This document shows positions 7,995 through 16,498 of a stretch of 23,343 nt of DNA, piece by piece (position 1 is the stretch's first letter; each line of letters starts with the position of its first letter). The position numbers were made by a program, and so were the translations under genes. The stretch lies in NCBI GenBank assembly GCA_910579495.1, contig CAJTVD010000062.1, positions 1 through 23,343 of the forward strand. The letters are read 5' to 3'. The DNA comes from an uncultured Lachnospiraceae bacterium (GTDB taxonomy: Bacteria; Bacillota; Clostridia; Lachnospirales; Lachnospiraceae). The notes beneath the pieces are model-generated. The model was not told the DNA's origin, did no database searches, and saw only the letters and a list, made by a program, of their open reading frames with translations.

Positions 7995-9062
7995 TCAATA
8001 CTCCATGGCTGGCTCTTCCCCGTTTAACACGCGCAGCGCCCCCTGGGCCAGGGCAAGAAGTTCGTCTTCGCCAGGGTATACGGTGATGGGGGCGATAAAG
8101 CCTGCCCGCTCCTGCAATCCCTTTACCACTGCTTTGTCATAGGCAATACCGCCGGTAACGATGATCTGGTCAACCTTTCCCTTAAGGACGCAGGCCATGG
8201 AGCCGATGTCCTTGGCAACCTGCATGATGAAAGCCTCGCGGATTTCCGCCGCATGCCCATCGCCCTCCAAAATCATTTTTTCCACGTCCCTCATATCGTT
8301 GGTGTTCACGTAAGCGTTAAAGCCGCCGTTTCCCACGATCTTTTTGTAAACTTCTTTTTCCGAATACTGGCCGGAGAAGCACATTTTGATCAGGGCACCG
8401 GAAGGGACTGCGCCTGCCCGTTCAGGGGAAAATGCGCCGTCCCCGTCCAGGGCGTTGAAGACATCCACCACCCTGCCCATTTCGTGGGCGCCTACGGAAA
8501 CGCCGCCGCCCATATGGACTACGATCAGGTTGAAGGAATCGTAAGGCCTGCCCTGTTCTTTGGCAAAGCGCTTGGCAACCGCCTTCTGGTTCAGGGCGTG
8601 GAACACGCTGGTGCGGGGGAGCTCGGGAACCCCGGAATACCGGGAAATAGGCATCAGCTCATCTACTACCACAGGGTCTACGATATAGGAAGGGATGCCG
8701 ATGGAATCAGCAATTTCCCTGGCAAGGATGCCCCCTAAGTTGGAGGCATGCTGTCCCTGCCTGCCGATCTTTAAGTCTTCCAGCAGGCCGTCGCTTACTG
8801 CGTAAGTACCGCCGGGGATGGGCTTTAACATGCCGCCCCTGCCCACAACCACCTGCAGGGAGTTGATGTCAAAATTCTTTTTTGCAAGGAGATCCAGGAT
8901 GATCTGCTTGCGGAAATCCTTCTGGTCTACGATGGAAGCGTACTGGGCGATTTCCTCGGTAGAGTGGCGAAGGGTTTCTTCAAATAAGAGGGTTTCATCC
9001 TCAAACACGCCGATTTTGGTGGAGGTGGAACCGGGATTAATGATTAAGCTTTTAACTGCCAT
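7995..9062 (-). CDS. buk: Butyrate kinase
   Basis: A 355-residue acetokinase-family enzyme that turns butyryl phosphate and ADP into butyrate and ATP, the last ATP-yielding step of this butyrate route. The ASKHA phosphate-1 motif is INPGSTSTKIGVF (near 7-19), followed by VGRGGMLKPIPGGTYAV, the FHALNQKAVA segment, the phosphate-2 stretch VVHMGGGVSVGAHEMG and the adenosine motif IIVTGGIAYDKAVV. Length matches butyrate kinases (355-357). The ATG is preceded by GGAGG at eight bases. It is the second gene of the ptb-buk operon with a 19-base gap. Branched-chain fatty acid kinase activity is possible in the same family, but the context with ptb favours butyrate. Confidence 0.95.
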   Translation of the reverse strand: MAVKSLIINPGSTSTKIGVFEDETLLFEETLRHSTEEIAQYASIVDQKDFRKQIILDLLAKKNFDINSLQVVVGRGGMLKPIPGGTYAVSDGLLEDLKIGRQGQHASNLGGILAREIADSIGIPSYIVDPVVVDELMPISRYSGVPELPRTSVFHALNQKAVAKRFAKEQGRPYDSFNLIVVHMGGGVSVGAHEMGRVVDVFNALDGDGAFSPERAGAVPSGALIKMCFSGQYSEKEVYKKIVGNGGFNAYVNTNDMRDVEKMILEGDGHAAEIREAFIMQVAKDIGSMACVLKGKVDQIIVTGGIAYDKAVVKGLQERAGFIAPITVYPGEDELLALAQGALRVLNGEEPAMEY

Positions 9063-9081
9063 GTTGTATTCCTCCGGATAA

Positions 9082-10002
9082 TTAGTTATTTTTGGACATT
9101 GCTTCCGCTACAACAGCGCCTAAAGCAATGGAATTTACCTTGGTTTCAAAATCATCGGAACGGGAAGTTAAGATTACCGGCGCTTTTGTCCCGGTGAGGA
9201 TATTCCCATTTACCACCTTTGCTGTATGTACCAGGCACTTGTAAACCAGGTTCCCTGCATGGATATCCGGGAAAAGAAGAATATCCGCGTCTCCCTGGAT
9301 GGCCCTGCCGGTGGCACCTTTGTGCTTGGCAGCCTCGGGGTCAATGGCAAGGTCTAAGGACAAAGGCCCGTCAATGATACAGCCCGGAAGCTTCCCTTCC
9401 TGGTTCATTTTGGTAAGCTCCCCTGCCTCAACAGTTGCAGGCATTTTGGGGTTTATTACTTCCACAGCCGCAAGGGGCGCTACCTTGGGATTTTCAATGC
9501 CGCAGGCTTTGGTGATTTCCAGGGTGTTGTGGATGATGTTTACCTTATCCTCCAGCGTGGGGTAAGGGATGAAAGCCACGTCGGTTAAGAAGAGCAGATG
9601 GTCAATGCCCTCAATGTCAAACACACATACGTGGGACAAAGGCTTGCCTGTGCGCAGCCCCACTTCCTTGTCCAGGACGCTTTTTAAGAATCCTTTGGTG
9701 TCGATAAGCCCCTTCATGTACATGTCGGCTTTTCCGTCGTGCACCAGCTTAACCGCGGTAAGGGCGGCTTGTGTGGTATCCTCCACATGAATAATCTCAA
9801 AACCACTAAGGTCCATATCCAGGGACTGCGCGGTTTCTTTAATTTTTGCTTCGTCGCCCACTAAAATGGCGTCTGCGATCTTTCTTTCCTTTGCCGCCTT
9901 GACAGCTTCAAGCACAGCAGAGTCCTGGGCTACGGCAACAGCCACTTTTTTGGTCCCGCACTCATTGACCCTGGCGATTAAATCGGAGAATGTTTTGCTC
10001 AT
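9082..10002 (-). CDS. ptb: Phosphate butyryltransferase
   Basis: A 306-residue enzyme of the phosphate acetyl/butyryltransferase family that converts butyryl-CoA and phosphate to butyryl phosphate, the substrate of the butyrate kinase encoded directly downstream. Family features are DAILVGDEAKIKE near the N-terminus, ADMYMKGLIDTKGFLKSVLD, the VFDIEGIDHLLFLTDVAFIPYPTL stretch and the C-terminal ADILLFPDIHAGNLVYKCL. Length fits Ptb (about 300). A GAGGG ribosome site lies about six bases before ATG 10002. The pair indicates butyrate formation by the kinase route rather than by butyryl-CoA:acetate CoA-transferase; whether the latter is also present cannot be seen here. Confidence 0.95.
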   Translation of the reverse strand: MSKTFSDLIARVNECGTKKVAVAVAQDSAVLEAVKAAKERKIADAILVGDEAKIKETAQSLDMDLSGFEIIHVEDTTQAALTAVKLVHDGKADMYMKGLIDTKGFLKSVLDKEVGLRTGKPLSHVCVFDIEGIDHLLFLTDVAFIPYPTLEDKVNIIHNTLEITKACGIENPKVAPLAAVEVINPKMPATVEAGELTKMNQEGKLPGCIIDGPLSLDLAIDPEAAKHKGATGRAIQGDADILLFPDIHAGNLVYKCLVHTAKVVNGNILTGTKAPVILTSRSDDFETKVNSIALGAVVAEAMSKNN

Positions 10003-10053
10003 TTGTTCCCTCTTTCTGCACGGCTTTCGGCACGGAAGCGACAGCTGCTTACG

Positions 10054-10084
10054 GAGCCTGCGAATGCCGCGCGGACGCAGGCTC
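10054..10084 (-). other. Hairpin in the 5' leader of ptb-buk
   Basis: GAGCCTGCG (10054-10062) and CGCAGGCTC (10076-10084) form a 9-bp GC-rich hairpin inside the expected ptb untranslated leader. No U tract follows on the minus strand, so it is not a plain terminator. Confidence 0.45.
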
Positions 10085-10127
10085 TTTGGTGCCTGTTGAA
10101 ATTAATTGTAAAAAATACATCGTTAAA

Positions 10128-10156
10128 ATAATAACACTGTTTCGTGGAAAATGCAA
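10128..10156 (-). promoter_or_regulatory. Promoter of ptb-buk
   Basis: On the minus strand TTGCAT (10151-10156) and TATTAT (10128-10133) are spaced by 17 bases, giving a leader of about 120 bases before ptb. Confidence 0.7.
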
Positions 10157-10229
10157 TAATCACAGGGGATGGAAATCAAGAAAATTCATTTTCAGGAGGC
10201 CCGTTATTTTGTTAATTTTCAAAAAACTA

Positions 10230-10258
10230 TTGACAGCGCCCTCCTGGTATGCTATAAA
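10230..10258 (+). promoter_or_regulatory. Promoter of the trpB T-box leader
   Basis: TTGACA (10230-10235) and TATAAA (10253-10258) with a 17-base spacer. Transcription is expected near 10265, right at the foot of T-box Stem I. Confidence 0.85.
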
Positions 10259-10264
10259 AAAAAG

Positions 10265-10532
10265 CAGAAACCGTTGAAGAAGAGTAAGTACTTTATGTAA
10301 TCTTTATCACAGAGAGCCGCAGAGGGTGGGAAGCGGCATAGGGAGCATAGGGGAATGGGCTTCTGAGGGCGAACCGAAAGGGAAGTAGGTGAGACGGAGA
10401 GGAGACTCCGTTAACAAATCAAGCATATGATAGTATGCGATGAGCGGGCGCAGTATATTGCGCCAAGCCGGGTGGCACCGCAGGAGATAGTTTGCTCTTG
10501 TCCCAGCGTATGATTGGGAGAAGAGTTTTTTT
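10265..10532 (+). ncRNA. Tryptophan-specific T-box riboswitch leader
   Basis: The T-box GGTGGCACCGCAGG is at 10471-10484. In Stem I, AGTA (10283-10286), AGAGAG (from 10312), a GCCGC/GCGGC helix and the specifier loop GAA-TGG (10353-10358) are visible; AGAAG before AGTA pairs with CTTCT after the specifier. TGG is the Trp codon, matching the downstream tryptophan synthase gene. The terminator is CTCTT-TCCCA paired with TGGGA-AAGAG and a run of seven T (to 10532). Uncharged tRNA-Trp is expected to switch the gene on. Confidence 0.95.
10495..10532 (+). terminator. Regulated terminator of the trpB T-box
   Basis: CTCTT and TCCCA on the left pair with TGGGA and AAGAG on the right, followed by seven T. 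Confidence 0.85.
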
Positions 10533-10617
10533 GTTGCCTGAAAGGCTCTTACCGGATTTTCCCAATTATCCTATACTTTGTTAACAGCCCGCCAAAGGGC
10601 GCGGAATGGAGGAAAAT

Positions 10618-12006
10618 ATGAGCGAAGAAAAGAAAATCCCTTACAAAATTTATCTGGATGAACATGAGATGCCGGATGCTTGGTATAATGTGCGGGCGGA
10701 TATGAAGAACAAGCCTGCGCCCCTTTTAAACCCCAGTACGTTAAAGCCCCTGGCCTTTGAGGAAATGAGCAGCATTTTCTGTGAAGAGCTGTGCAGGCAG
10801 GAGCTTGACGATACCACTGCTTACTTTGAAATCCCGGAAGATATCAGGAAGTTTTATAAAATGTACCGTCCCTCGCCCCTGGTGCGGGCTTACTGTTTGG
10901 AAGAAAAATTACAGACGCCTGCAAAGATTTACTATAAATTTGAGGGCAACAATACCAGCGGGAGCCATAAACTGAATTCTGCCATTGCCCAGGCGTACTA
11001 CGCAAAGAAGCAGGGGCTTAAGGGGGTGACAACGGAAACCGGTGCGGGCCAGTGGGGGACGGCCCTTTCTATGGCCTGTGCTTACCTTGGGCTCGGCTGC
11101 CAGGTATATATGGTGAAATGCTCCTATGAACAGAAGCCTTTCCGCCGGGAGGTTATGAGGACTTACGGGGCAAAGGTGACGCCGTCCCCCTCTGAGACCA
11201 CCAATGTGGGGAGGAAAATCCTGGAAGAGTTCCCTGGCACAACAGGAAGCCTTGGCTGTGCCATTTCGGAAGCGGTGGAGGCGGCGGCTTCCCAGGAGGG
11301 CTACCGCTATGTGCTGGGCTCTGTCCTTAACCAGGTGCTGCTCCACCAGTCAGTGGTTGGGCTGGAGGCAAAGGCGGCGCTGGACAAATACGGGGTGAAG
11401 CCGGATGTGGTCATTGGGTGCGCAGGGGGCGGTTCCAACTTAGGGGGGCTGATTTCCCCTTTTATGGGAGAAAAGCTGCGGGGAGAGGCAGACTACCGTT
11501 TCATAGCCGTTGAGCCTGCTTCCTGCCCCAGCCTTACCAGGGGAAAGTATGTATATGACTTCTGCGACACCGGAAAGGTATGCCCCCTGGCAAAGATGTA
11601 CACCCTTGGCAGCGGCTTTATCCCTGCGGCGACCCATGCAGGCGGGCTTCGCTACCATGGCATGAGTTCCGTGCTCTCCCAGCTATATGCAGACGGGTAC
11701 ATGGAGGCTGTGAGCGTAGGGCAGACAGCCGTGTTCCAGGCGGCGGAAGAGTTTGCCAGAGTGGAGGGCATCCTTCCCGCACCGGAAAGCTCCCATGCCA
11801 TCAAAGTTGCCATTGACGAGGCTGTAAAGTGCAGGGAGACAGGGGAAGGGAAAACCATCCTGTTCGGGCTTACAGGGACCGGTTATTTTGATATGAAAGC
11901 CTATGAACGGTTTAACAATGGAGAAATGACAGACTATATCCCCACAGACAAGGAACTGGCAAAAGGCCTGGCAGGGATCCCCCAAATCCCCGGGAATGAA
12001 ATTTAA
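10618..12006 (+). CDS. trpB2: Tryptophan synthase beta chain, TrpB2 type
   Basis: A 462-residue PLP enzyme that joins indole and serine to make tryptophan. The PLP lysine is Lys118 in GSHKLNSA, the catalytic glutamate is Glu140 in TTETGAGQWG, and the cofactor phosphate loop is GCAGGGSNLGG. Length and the N-terminal extension (KNKPAPLLNPSTLKPL, then YRPSPLVRA) fit TrpB2, which is about 50 residues longer than TrpB1 and usually lacks a TrpA partner. No trpA or other trp gene is next to it, so indole salvage is the likely role. I place the start at 10618, which has GGAGG five bases ahead; an in-frame ATG at 10606 overlaps that site. Regulation is by the Trp T-box just upstream. Confidence 0.93.
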   Translation: MSEEKKIPYKIYLDEHEMPDAWYNVRADMKNKPAPLLNPSTLKPLAFEEMSSIFCEELCRQELDDTTAYFEIPEDIRKFYKMYRPSPLVRAYCLEEKLQTPAKIYYKFEGNNTSGSHKLNSAIAQAYYAKKQGLKGVTTETGAGQWGTALSMACAYLGLGCQVYMVKCSYEQKPFRREVMRTYGAKVTPSPSETTNVGRKILEEFPGTTGSLGCAISEAVEAAASQEGYRYVLGSVLNQVLLHQSVVGLEAKAALDKYGVKPDVVIGCAGGGSNLGGLISPFMGEKLRGEADYRFIAVEPASCPSLTRGKYVYDFCDTGKVCPLAKMYTLGSGFIPAATHAGGLRYHGMSSVLSQLYADGYMEAVSVGQTAVFQAAEEFARVEGILPAPESSHAIKVAIDEAVKCRETGEGKTILFGLTGTGYFDMKAYERFNNGEMTDYIPTDKELAKGLAGIPQIPGNEI

Positions 12007-12028
12007 GGGCCGGGAAAGGGATAAACAG

Positions 12029-12072
12029 GCAGGGAAAGCGGCAGGAGTGATATGCCGCTTTCCCTGCTTTTT
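12029..12072 (+). terminator. Intrinsic terminator after trpB2
   Basis: GCAGGGAAAGCGGCA (12029-12043) and its exact complement (12053-12067) form a 15-bp stem with a 9-base loop and five T. Confidence 0.92.
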
Positions 12073-12111
12073 GGGAATATTATTAAATCATATCAGAAAT
12101 TGGAGGAAATC

Positions 12112-12525
12112 ATGTGGTTTGTATTTGCGTTATTATCGGCAGTTTTTGCCGCACTCACTTCTATTCTTGCCAAAGCCGGAATTGAAGGGGTAAATTCCAA
12201 TCTGGCCACAGCCATAAGGACTGTGGTGGTGGTTTTCATGGCCTGGGGCATGGTATTTTTAACCCATGCCCAGGGCGGGATCACGGAGATTGGCAAAAAG
12301 AGCTGGGTTTTCCTTATCCTGTCTGGGCTGGCCACGGGAGCGTCCTGGCTGTGCTATTACCGGGCGCTGCAATTAGGCGATGCTTCTAAGGTAGTGCCCA
12401 TTGATAAACTGAGTGTCGTGATCACCCTGGTGCTGGCATTTGTGTTCCTGCATGAGGGGTTTACAAGCAAATCCCTGACCGGATGCATCCTGATCGGGGC
12501 AGGGACGCTGGTAATGGTGCTATAA
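12112..12525 (+). CDS. Half-size EamA-family membrane transporter
   Basis: A 137-residue membrane protein with five predicted helices, a single EamA (DMT superfamily) unit that would work as a dimer. Typical features are the N-terminal helix FALLSAVFAALTSILAKAGI, the YYRALQLGDASKVVPIDKLS stretch and the C-terminal helix GCILIGAGTLVMVL. ATG 12112 is preceded by TTGGAGG at six bases; the frame is open further upstream to 12052 but that part overlaps the terminator. No clear promoter lies between the terminator and the gene, so it may depend on read-through from trpB2; transport of an aromatic compound is then possible but is only suggested by position. Confidence 0.85.
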   Translation: MWFVFALLSAVFAALTSILAKAGIEGVNSNLATAIRTVVVVFMAWGMVFLTHAQGGITEIGKKSWVFLILSGLATGASWLCYYRALQLGDASKVVPIDKLSVVITLVLAFVFLHEGFTSKSLTGCILIGAGTLVMVL

Positions 12526-12568
12526 CAGGGAGGGGTTATTATTTTGCTGAAAAACAGGGATTTCTTTC

Positions 12569-12598
12569 TTGAAAAAGGGAGGGCACATCCACTATAAT
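12569..12598 (+). promoter_or_regulatory. Promoter of tex
   Basis: TTGAAA (12569-12574) and a perfect TATAAT (12593-12598), 18 bases apart, about 95 bases before the tex start codon. Confidence 0.75.
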
Positions 12599-12693
12599 AG
12601 TTATTGTTGGAAAAATCTGTGCCCTTCCGGGAGCAGGAAGCCACAGATAGACAGCAGGGCAACCACAAAGCATGGATGAATTGGAGAAAGTAA

Positions 12694-15090
12694 ATGGATA
12701 TTATATTAAAGCTGAAAGAAGAACTGAAAGTGGAAAAATGGCAGGTGGAAGCTGCCGTTAAGCTGATAGACGAGGGAAATACCATTCCTTTTATTTCCCG
12801 TTACCGCAAGGAGGCTACAGGTTCCCTGAATGACGAGGTGCTGCGGGAGCTGTATGAAAGGCTGAATTATCTCCGCAACCTGGAGGAAAAGAAAGAACAG
12901 GTTATGGGAAGCATAGAGGAACAGGGCAAGCTTACAGAGGAATTAAAGGAAAAAATCCTGGCGGCGGAAACCCTGGTGGTGGTGGAGGACCTTTACCGCC
13001 CTTACAGGCCCAAGCGCAAGACCAGGGCAAGCGTGGCAAAGGAAAAGGGGCTGGAGGGCCTTGCCCAGTATCTCCTTGCCCAGGAGGCGGGCCAGCCGTT
13101 GGAGGTGGAAGCGGCCAAATACATAAGTGAAGAAAAGGGCGTGAAGGATGAAAAGGAGGCGCTCCAGGGGGCAAAAGATATTATTGCGGAAATGATTTCC
13201 GATGAGGCGGATTACCGCATGTATATCCGGAACATCACCATGGAGGAGGGAACCCTTACCAGCACAGCCAAGGATGAAAAGGCCCAGAGCGTTTACGAGA
13301 TGTATTACGCCTATGAGGAACCTTTAAAGAAAGCTGTAGGGCATAGGGTGCTTGCCTTAAACCGGGGGGAGAATGAAAAGTTCCTTACGGTTAAAATCCT
13401 TGCCCCCACAGAGAGGATACTGCAATACCTGGGCAAAAAGGTGATCGCCGGGGAAAATGAATTTACAGCCCCTGCCCTTAGGGAGGTGATACAGGACTCC
13501 TACGAAAGGCTGATCGCCCCTGCCATTGAGCGGGAAATCAGGAACGAATTAACAGAAAAGGCGGAGGACGGCGCGATTTCCGTTTTTGGCAAGAACTTAC
13601 AGCAGCTTTTGATGCAGCCGCCTATTGTGGGCAGGGTAGTGCTGGGCTGGGACCCGGCGTTCCGTACCGGCTGTAAGCTGGCGGTGGTGGACGCTACCGG
13701 CAAGGTGCTGGATACCAAAGTGATTTACCCCACAGCCCCCCAGAATAAGGTGGAGGAAGCCAAGGCGGAGCTGAAAAGGATTATCAAAAAATATGGGGTT
13801 TCCCTGATCAGTGTGGGAAACGGGACCGCGTCCAGGGAATCTGAGCAGGTGATCGTGGAGCTGATCAAAGAACTGGATACCCCGGTGCAGTATGTGATCG
13901 TCTCCGAGGCGGGGGCTTCTGTCTATTCTGCCAGCAAACTGGCCACAGAGGAATTCCCCAACTTTGACGTGGGGCAAAGAAGCGCCGCTTCCATAGCCAG
14001 GAGGCTCCAGGATCCTTTGGCGGAGCTGGTAAAGATTGACCCCAAATCCATTGGCGTGGGCCAGTACCAGCACGACATGAACCAGAAAAAGCTGGGAGAG
14101 GCTTTAGGGGGCGTGGTGGAGGACTGTGTTAACAAGGTAGGGGTAGACTTAAATACCGCTTCTGCTTCCCTGCTGGAATATATCTCCGGTGTCTCTAAAA
14201 CCATTGCCAAGAACATTGTGGATTACCGGGAACAGAACGGACGCTTCCAGAACCGCGCCCAGCTTTTAAAGGTGCCCAAGCTTGGGCCTAAGGCTTATGA
14301 ACAGTGTGCGGGCTTTCTGCGGATTCCCGAGGGGGACAATCCCCTTGACGATACCAGCGTACACCCGGAATCCTATGAGGCTGCCTTAAAGCTTTTGGAA
14401 AAGCTGGGGCTTACCATGGAGGATGTGCGCCTTGCCCAGAAGCAGGCGGCGAAAAACAAGGGGACTTTGAAAAAAGAAGCCCCTGCCCAGAGAAAGGAAA
14501 CAAAGGGCAGGCAGCCCAGGATGGTGATACGGAATACGGATACCGCTATGGGCAAAGCGCTGGCGGCGGCTATGGGAACCATGGGAGAGCCTCTTTCCCG
14601 GGAGCCGGAAGGAAAAGGGGGGAAAACCTCCCGGGGGGTTGAGGCAGGCGGCGGGACGGCTGCCGGGACGCTGGAGAAAAAAATCAAGGATAAAAAGCAG
14701 CTGGCCCTGGAGCTTGGCATCGGCGAAATTACTTTGTCGGATATTTTAAAGGAACTGGAAAAGCCCTCCAGGGATCCCAGGGAGAATATGCCTGCCCCGA
14801 TCCTGCGCAGCGATGTGCTTGACATGAAGGATTTAAAGCCGGGGATGGTATTAAAGGGGACAGTGCGGAACGTAATCGACTTCGGCGTGTTTGTGGATAT
14901 TGGTGTCCACCAGGACGGCCTGGTGCATATTTCCCAGATAACGGACCGGTTTATTAAGCATCCCCTGGAAGCTGTCAGTGTGGGGGATGTGGTGGAAGTG
15001 CAGGTGCTTACTGTTGACGTCCCCAAAAAGCGGATCGGGCTGACCATGCGGATCGGGGATAATAAGGGGCAGGCAAAGGGTACCCATTGA
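12694..15090 (+). CDS. tex: Tex-family S1 RNA-binding protein
   Basis: A 798-residue cytosolic nucleic-acid-binding protein of the Tex/YhgF family, linked to transcription and stress or toxin expression. Domains in order: Tex N-terminal helical domain (1-200), YqgF-like fold (about 310-440, starting GRVVLGWDPAFRTGCKLAV), helix-hairpin-helix pair (about 485-560, LNTASASLLEYISGV and VPKLGPKAYEQCAGFL), and a C-terminal S1 domain (about 710-785, LKGTVRNVIDFGVFVDIG and QDGLVHISQI). The protein is about 75 residues longer than the usual 715-730 because of a low-complexity Lys/Glu/Gly-rich linker (about 590-670) between the HhH part and S1. GGAGA precedes ATG 12694. Confidence 0.95.
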   Translation: MDIILKLKEELKVEKWQVEAAVKLIDEGNTIPFISRYRKEATGSLNDEVLRELYERLNYLRNLEEKKEQVMGSIEEQGKLTEELKEKILAAETLVVVEDLYRPYRPKRKTRASVAKEKGLEGLAQYLLAQEAGQPLEVEAAKYISEEKGVKDEKEALQGAKDIIAEMISDEADYRMYIRNITMEEGTLTSTAKDEKAQSVYEMYYAYEEPLKKAVGHRVLALNRGENEKFLTVKILAPTERILQYLGKKVIAGENEFTAPALREVIQDSYERLIAPAIEREIRNELTEKAEDGAISVFGKNLQQLLMQPPIVGRVVLGWDPAFRTGCKLAVVDATGKVLDTKVIYPTAPQNKVEEAKAELKRIIKKYGVSLISVGNGTASRESEQVIVELIKELDTPVQYVIVSEAGASVYSASKLATEEFPNFDVGQRSAASIARRLQDPLAELVKIDPKSIGVGQYQHDMNQKKLGEALGGVVEDCVNKVGVDLNTASASLLEYISGVSKTIAKNIVDYREQNGRFQNRAQLLKVPKLGPKAYEQCAGFLRIPEGDNPLDDTSVHPESYEAALKLLEKLGLTMEDVRLAQKQAAKNKGTLKKEAPAQRKETKGRQPRMVIRNTDTAMGKALAAAMGTMGEPLSREPEGKGGKTSRGVEAGGGTAAGTLEKKIKDKKQLALELGIGEITLSDILKELEKPSRDPRENMPAPILRSDVLDMKDLKPGMVLKGTVRNVIDFGVFVDIGVHQDGLVHISQITDRFIKHPLEAVSVGDVVEVQVLTVDVPKKRIGLTMRIGDNKGQAKGTH

Positions 15091-15140
15091 GAATGCTGAT
15101 GGCGCGCTGGGTGCCTTTGGCAGGAGAGGAAGGAGAGAAG

Positions 15141-16016
15141 ATGAAAGAGTATATTGCCATTGATCTTGGGGGGACCAATGTGAGAATTGCAACCATAAAT
15201 GAACAGTTTGAAATTAAAGACCTGCACAAGGAAGCCACCGGGCAGAATGCGATCCTTTCCCAGCTGGTGCGCCTGATCAGGGAGCAGGGAAAGGAAGGCC
15301 AGGTACAGGGAATCGGAATCGGCATTCCCGGTGTGGTGGACAAAGAGGGGAAGATCCATTATATCTCCAATATTCCCGGCCTGGAGAATGTGGGGCTGGA
15401 AAAAGAACTCACAGACCATACAGGGCTGCCGGTATCGGTGATCAACGATGGCAGCGCAGCAGCCCTGGCAGAGGCACGGCTGGGGGCAGGGAAAGGCTAT
15501 GAGTCTGTGTATTATGTAACGGTATCCACTGGTATAGGCGGTGGGTATGTTTATCAGGGAAAGCTGATACCGGGAGCCGCAGGCTATGCCGGGGAGATTG
15601 GGGGGACAGTTGTAAGCAGGAACCAGAAAGAAAGCTTCCGGGGATTGTACCCCGGCGCTATTGAAGGGATTTCTGCAGGAGATGCCCTTACAGAGAGAGG
15701 GAGCCGCCTTTGCGGCAGGACCCTGGCCCATGCAGGGGAAGTTTTTGATGCGGCAAGGAAGGGGGAGGGCTGGGCAGTTTCCCTTACGGGGCAGATGGCA
15801 CAGGACCTGGCAGTGATGCTTGCAGGCATCAGCTTTGCTGTGAACCCGGACATTTTTGTGCTGGGCGGCGGGTGCATGAAAGGGGCGGACTGTTTCTATG
15901 ACAAGATGAAAGCATATTACCTGGAAATGACCCCGGAAGGGCTTCATGGCACTGGTTTTGCCAGGGCGGAACTGGAAGAGCCAGGGCTTTTGGGGGCAGT
16001 GATACCTGTTTTATAG
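15141..16016 (+). CDS. ROK-family sugar kinase lacking the zinc-binding motif
   Basis: A 291-residue ATP-dependent sugar kinase or sugar-binding ROK protein. It shows the ATP motif IAIDLGGTNVRIAT (4-17), GIGIPGVVDKEG, the catalytic Asp in VINDGSAAALAEARLGAG (INDGSA in place of the usual xNDANA), STGIGGGYVYQGKL and the adenosine motif VLGGGCMKG. The usual ROK zinc site with CxCGxxGCxE after the GHxxx segment is absent: GEIGGTVVSRNQKESF runs straight on to GAIEGISAG. Such zinc-free members exist among glucokinase and N-acetylmannosamine kinase relatives, so the sugar is left open. ATG 15141 follows AAGGAGAG; an upstream in-frame ATG at 15087 overlaps tex and has no ribosome site. It starts 50 bases after tex and is likely in the same transcript. 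Confidence 0.9.
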   Translation: MKEYIAIDLGGTNVRIATINEQFEIKDLHKEATGQNAILSQLVRLIREQGKEGQVQGIGIGIPGVVDKEGKIHYISNIPGLENVGLEKELTDHTGLPVSVINDGSAAALAEARLGAGKGYESVYYVTVSTGIGGGYVYQGKLIPGAAGYAGEIGGTVVSRNQKESFRGLYPGAIEGISAGDALTERGSRLCGRTLAHAGEVFDAARKGEGWAVSLTGQMAQDLAVMLAGISFAVNPDIFVLGGGCMKGADCFYDKMKAYYLEMTPEGLHGTGFARAELEEPGLLGAVIPVL

Positions 16017-16185
16017 AGAATATATGCACACCTCCAGGCAAAGACCCCCTGCTTGCCGGCGCTGCCGCGTCTGGTACAAGTAAGGGGAAAATGCCCGGTT
16101 AAGCCTGTGGGCCGGAATGGATATCCGGGGGGATGGGCATACTATTGATATATCTTATAGAAGAAACAGGAAAGGACCACAGCCT

Positions 16186-16455
16186 ATGAACAACCTTGCA
16201 GATGAATTACACCATGTCCAGGAACAGGCAGGAAGGGTATTAGCCGCAATCCATGTATTTGAATATGCCATAAAGTATCTGAATTATATGTCTGCAATAA
16301 CAGACGAAAGGGAGCTTGGGGCTATGGGGGAAAATATAGCAGATGGGATGCAATGCCTTATGGATTGCCAGCGGAAAGTCATCAGCCAAATAGACAAACT
16401 GATGGGAACGGTGGAAAAACACTACCCGGGCCAAAGCGCCTTAAAGGAGAGCTGA
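16186..16455 (+). CDS. Small helical protein of unknown function
   Basis: An 89-residue protein I do not recognise. It looks almost wholly alpha-helical and soluble, with heptad-like stretches (LADELHHVQEQAGRVLAAIHVF and CQRKVISQIDKLMGTVEKH regions), so a coiled-coil or four-helix fold is possible. I place the start at 16186, with AAGGA nine bases ahead; the frame is open to an ATG at 16117 but the extra residues are Arg/Gly-rich and lack a ribosome site. The upstream gap 16017-16185 shows no other gene and no clear promoter. Codon use is like that of its neighbours, which supports a real gene. Confidence 0.6.
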   Translation: MNNLADELHHVQEQAGRVLAAIHVFEYAIKYLNYMSAITDERELGAMGENIADGMQCLMDCQRKVISQIDKLMGTVEKHYPGQSALKES

Positions 16456-16485
16456 TGGCCAGCCCTCCTTTAGGTGCCTGAAGTG
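16444..16485 (+). terminator. Possible weak terminator after the small protein
   Basis: CCTTAAAGGAG at 16439-16449 pairs with CTCCTTTAGG at 16466-16475 with one bulged T, but no T tract follows. A second small hairpin GGGCAA/TTGCCC lies at 16485-16499, between the convergent genes. Confidence 0.35.
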
Positions 16486-16498
16486 GGCAATATTTGCC

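Noticed and set aside
14373..15947. 524-codon minus-strand open frame
   Set aside because: It is antisense to tex and the ROK gene and its sequence is low in protein-like character; both plus-strand genes are clear.
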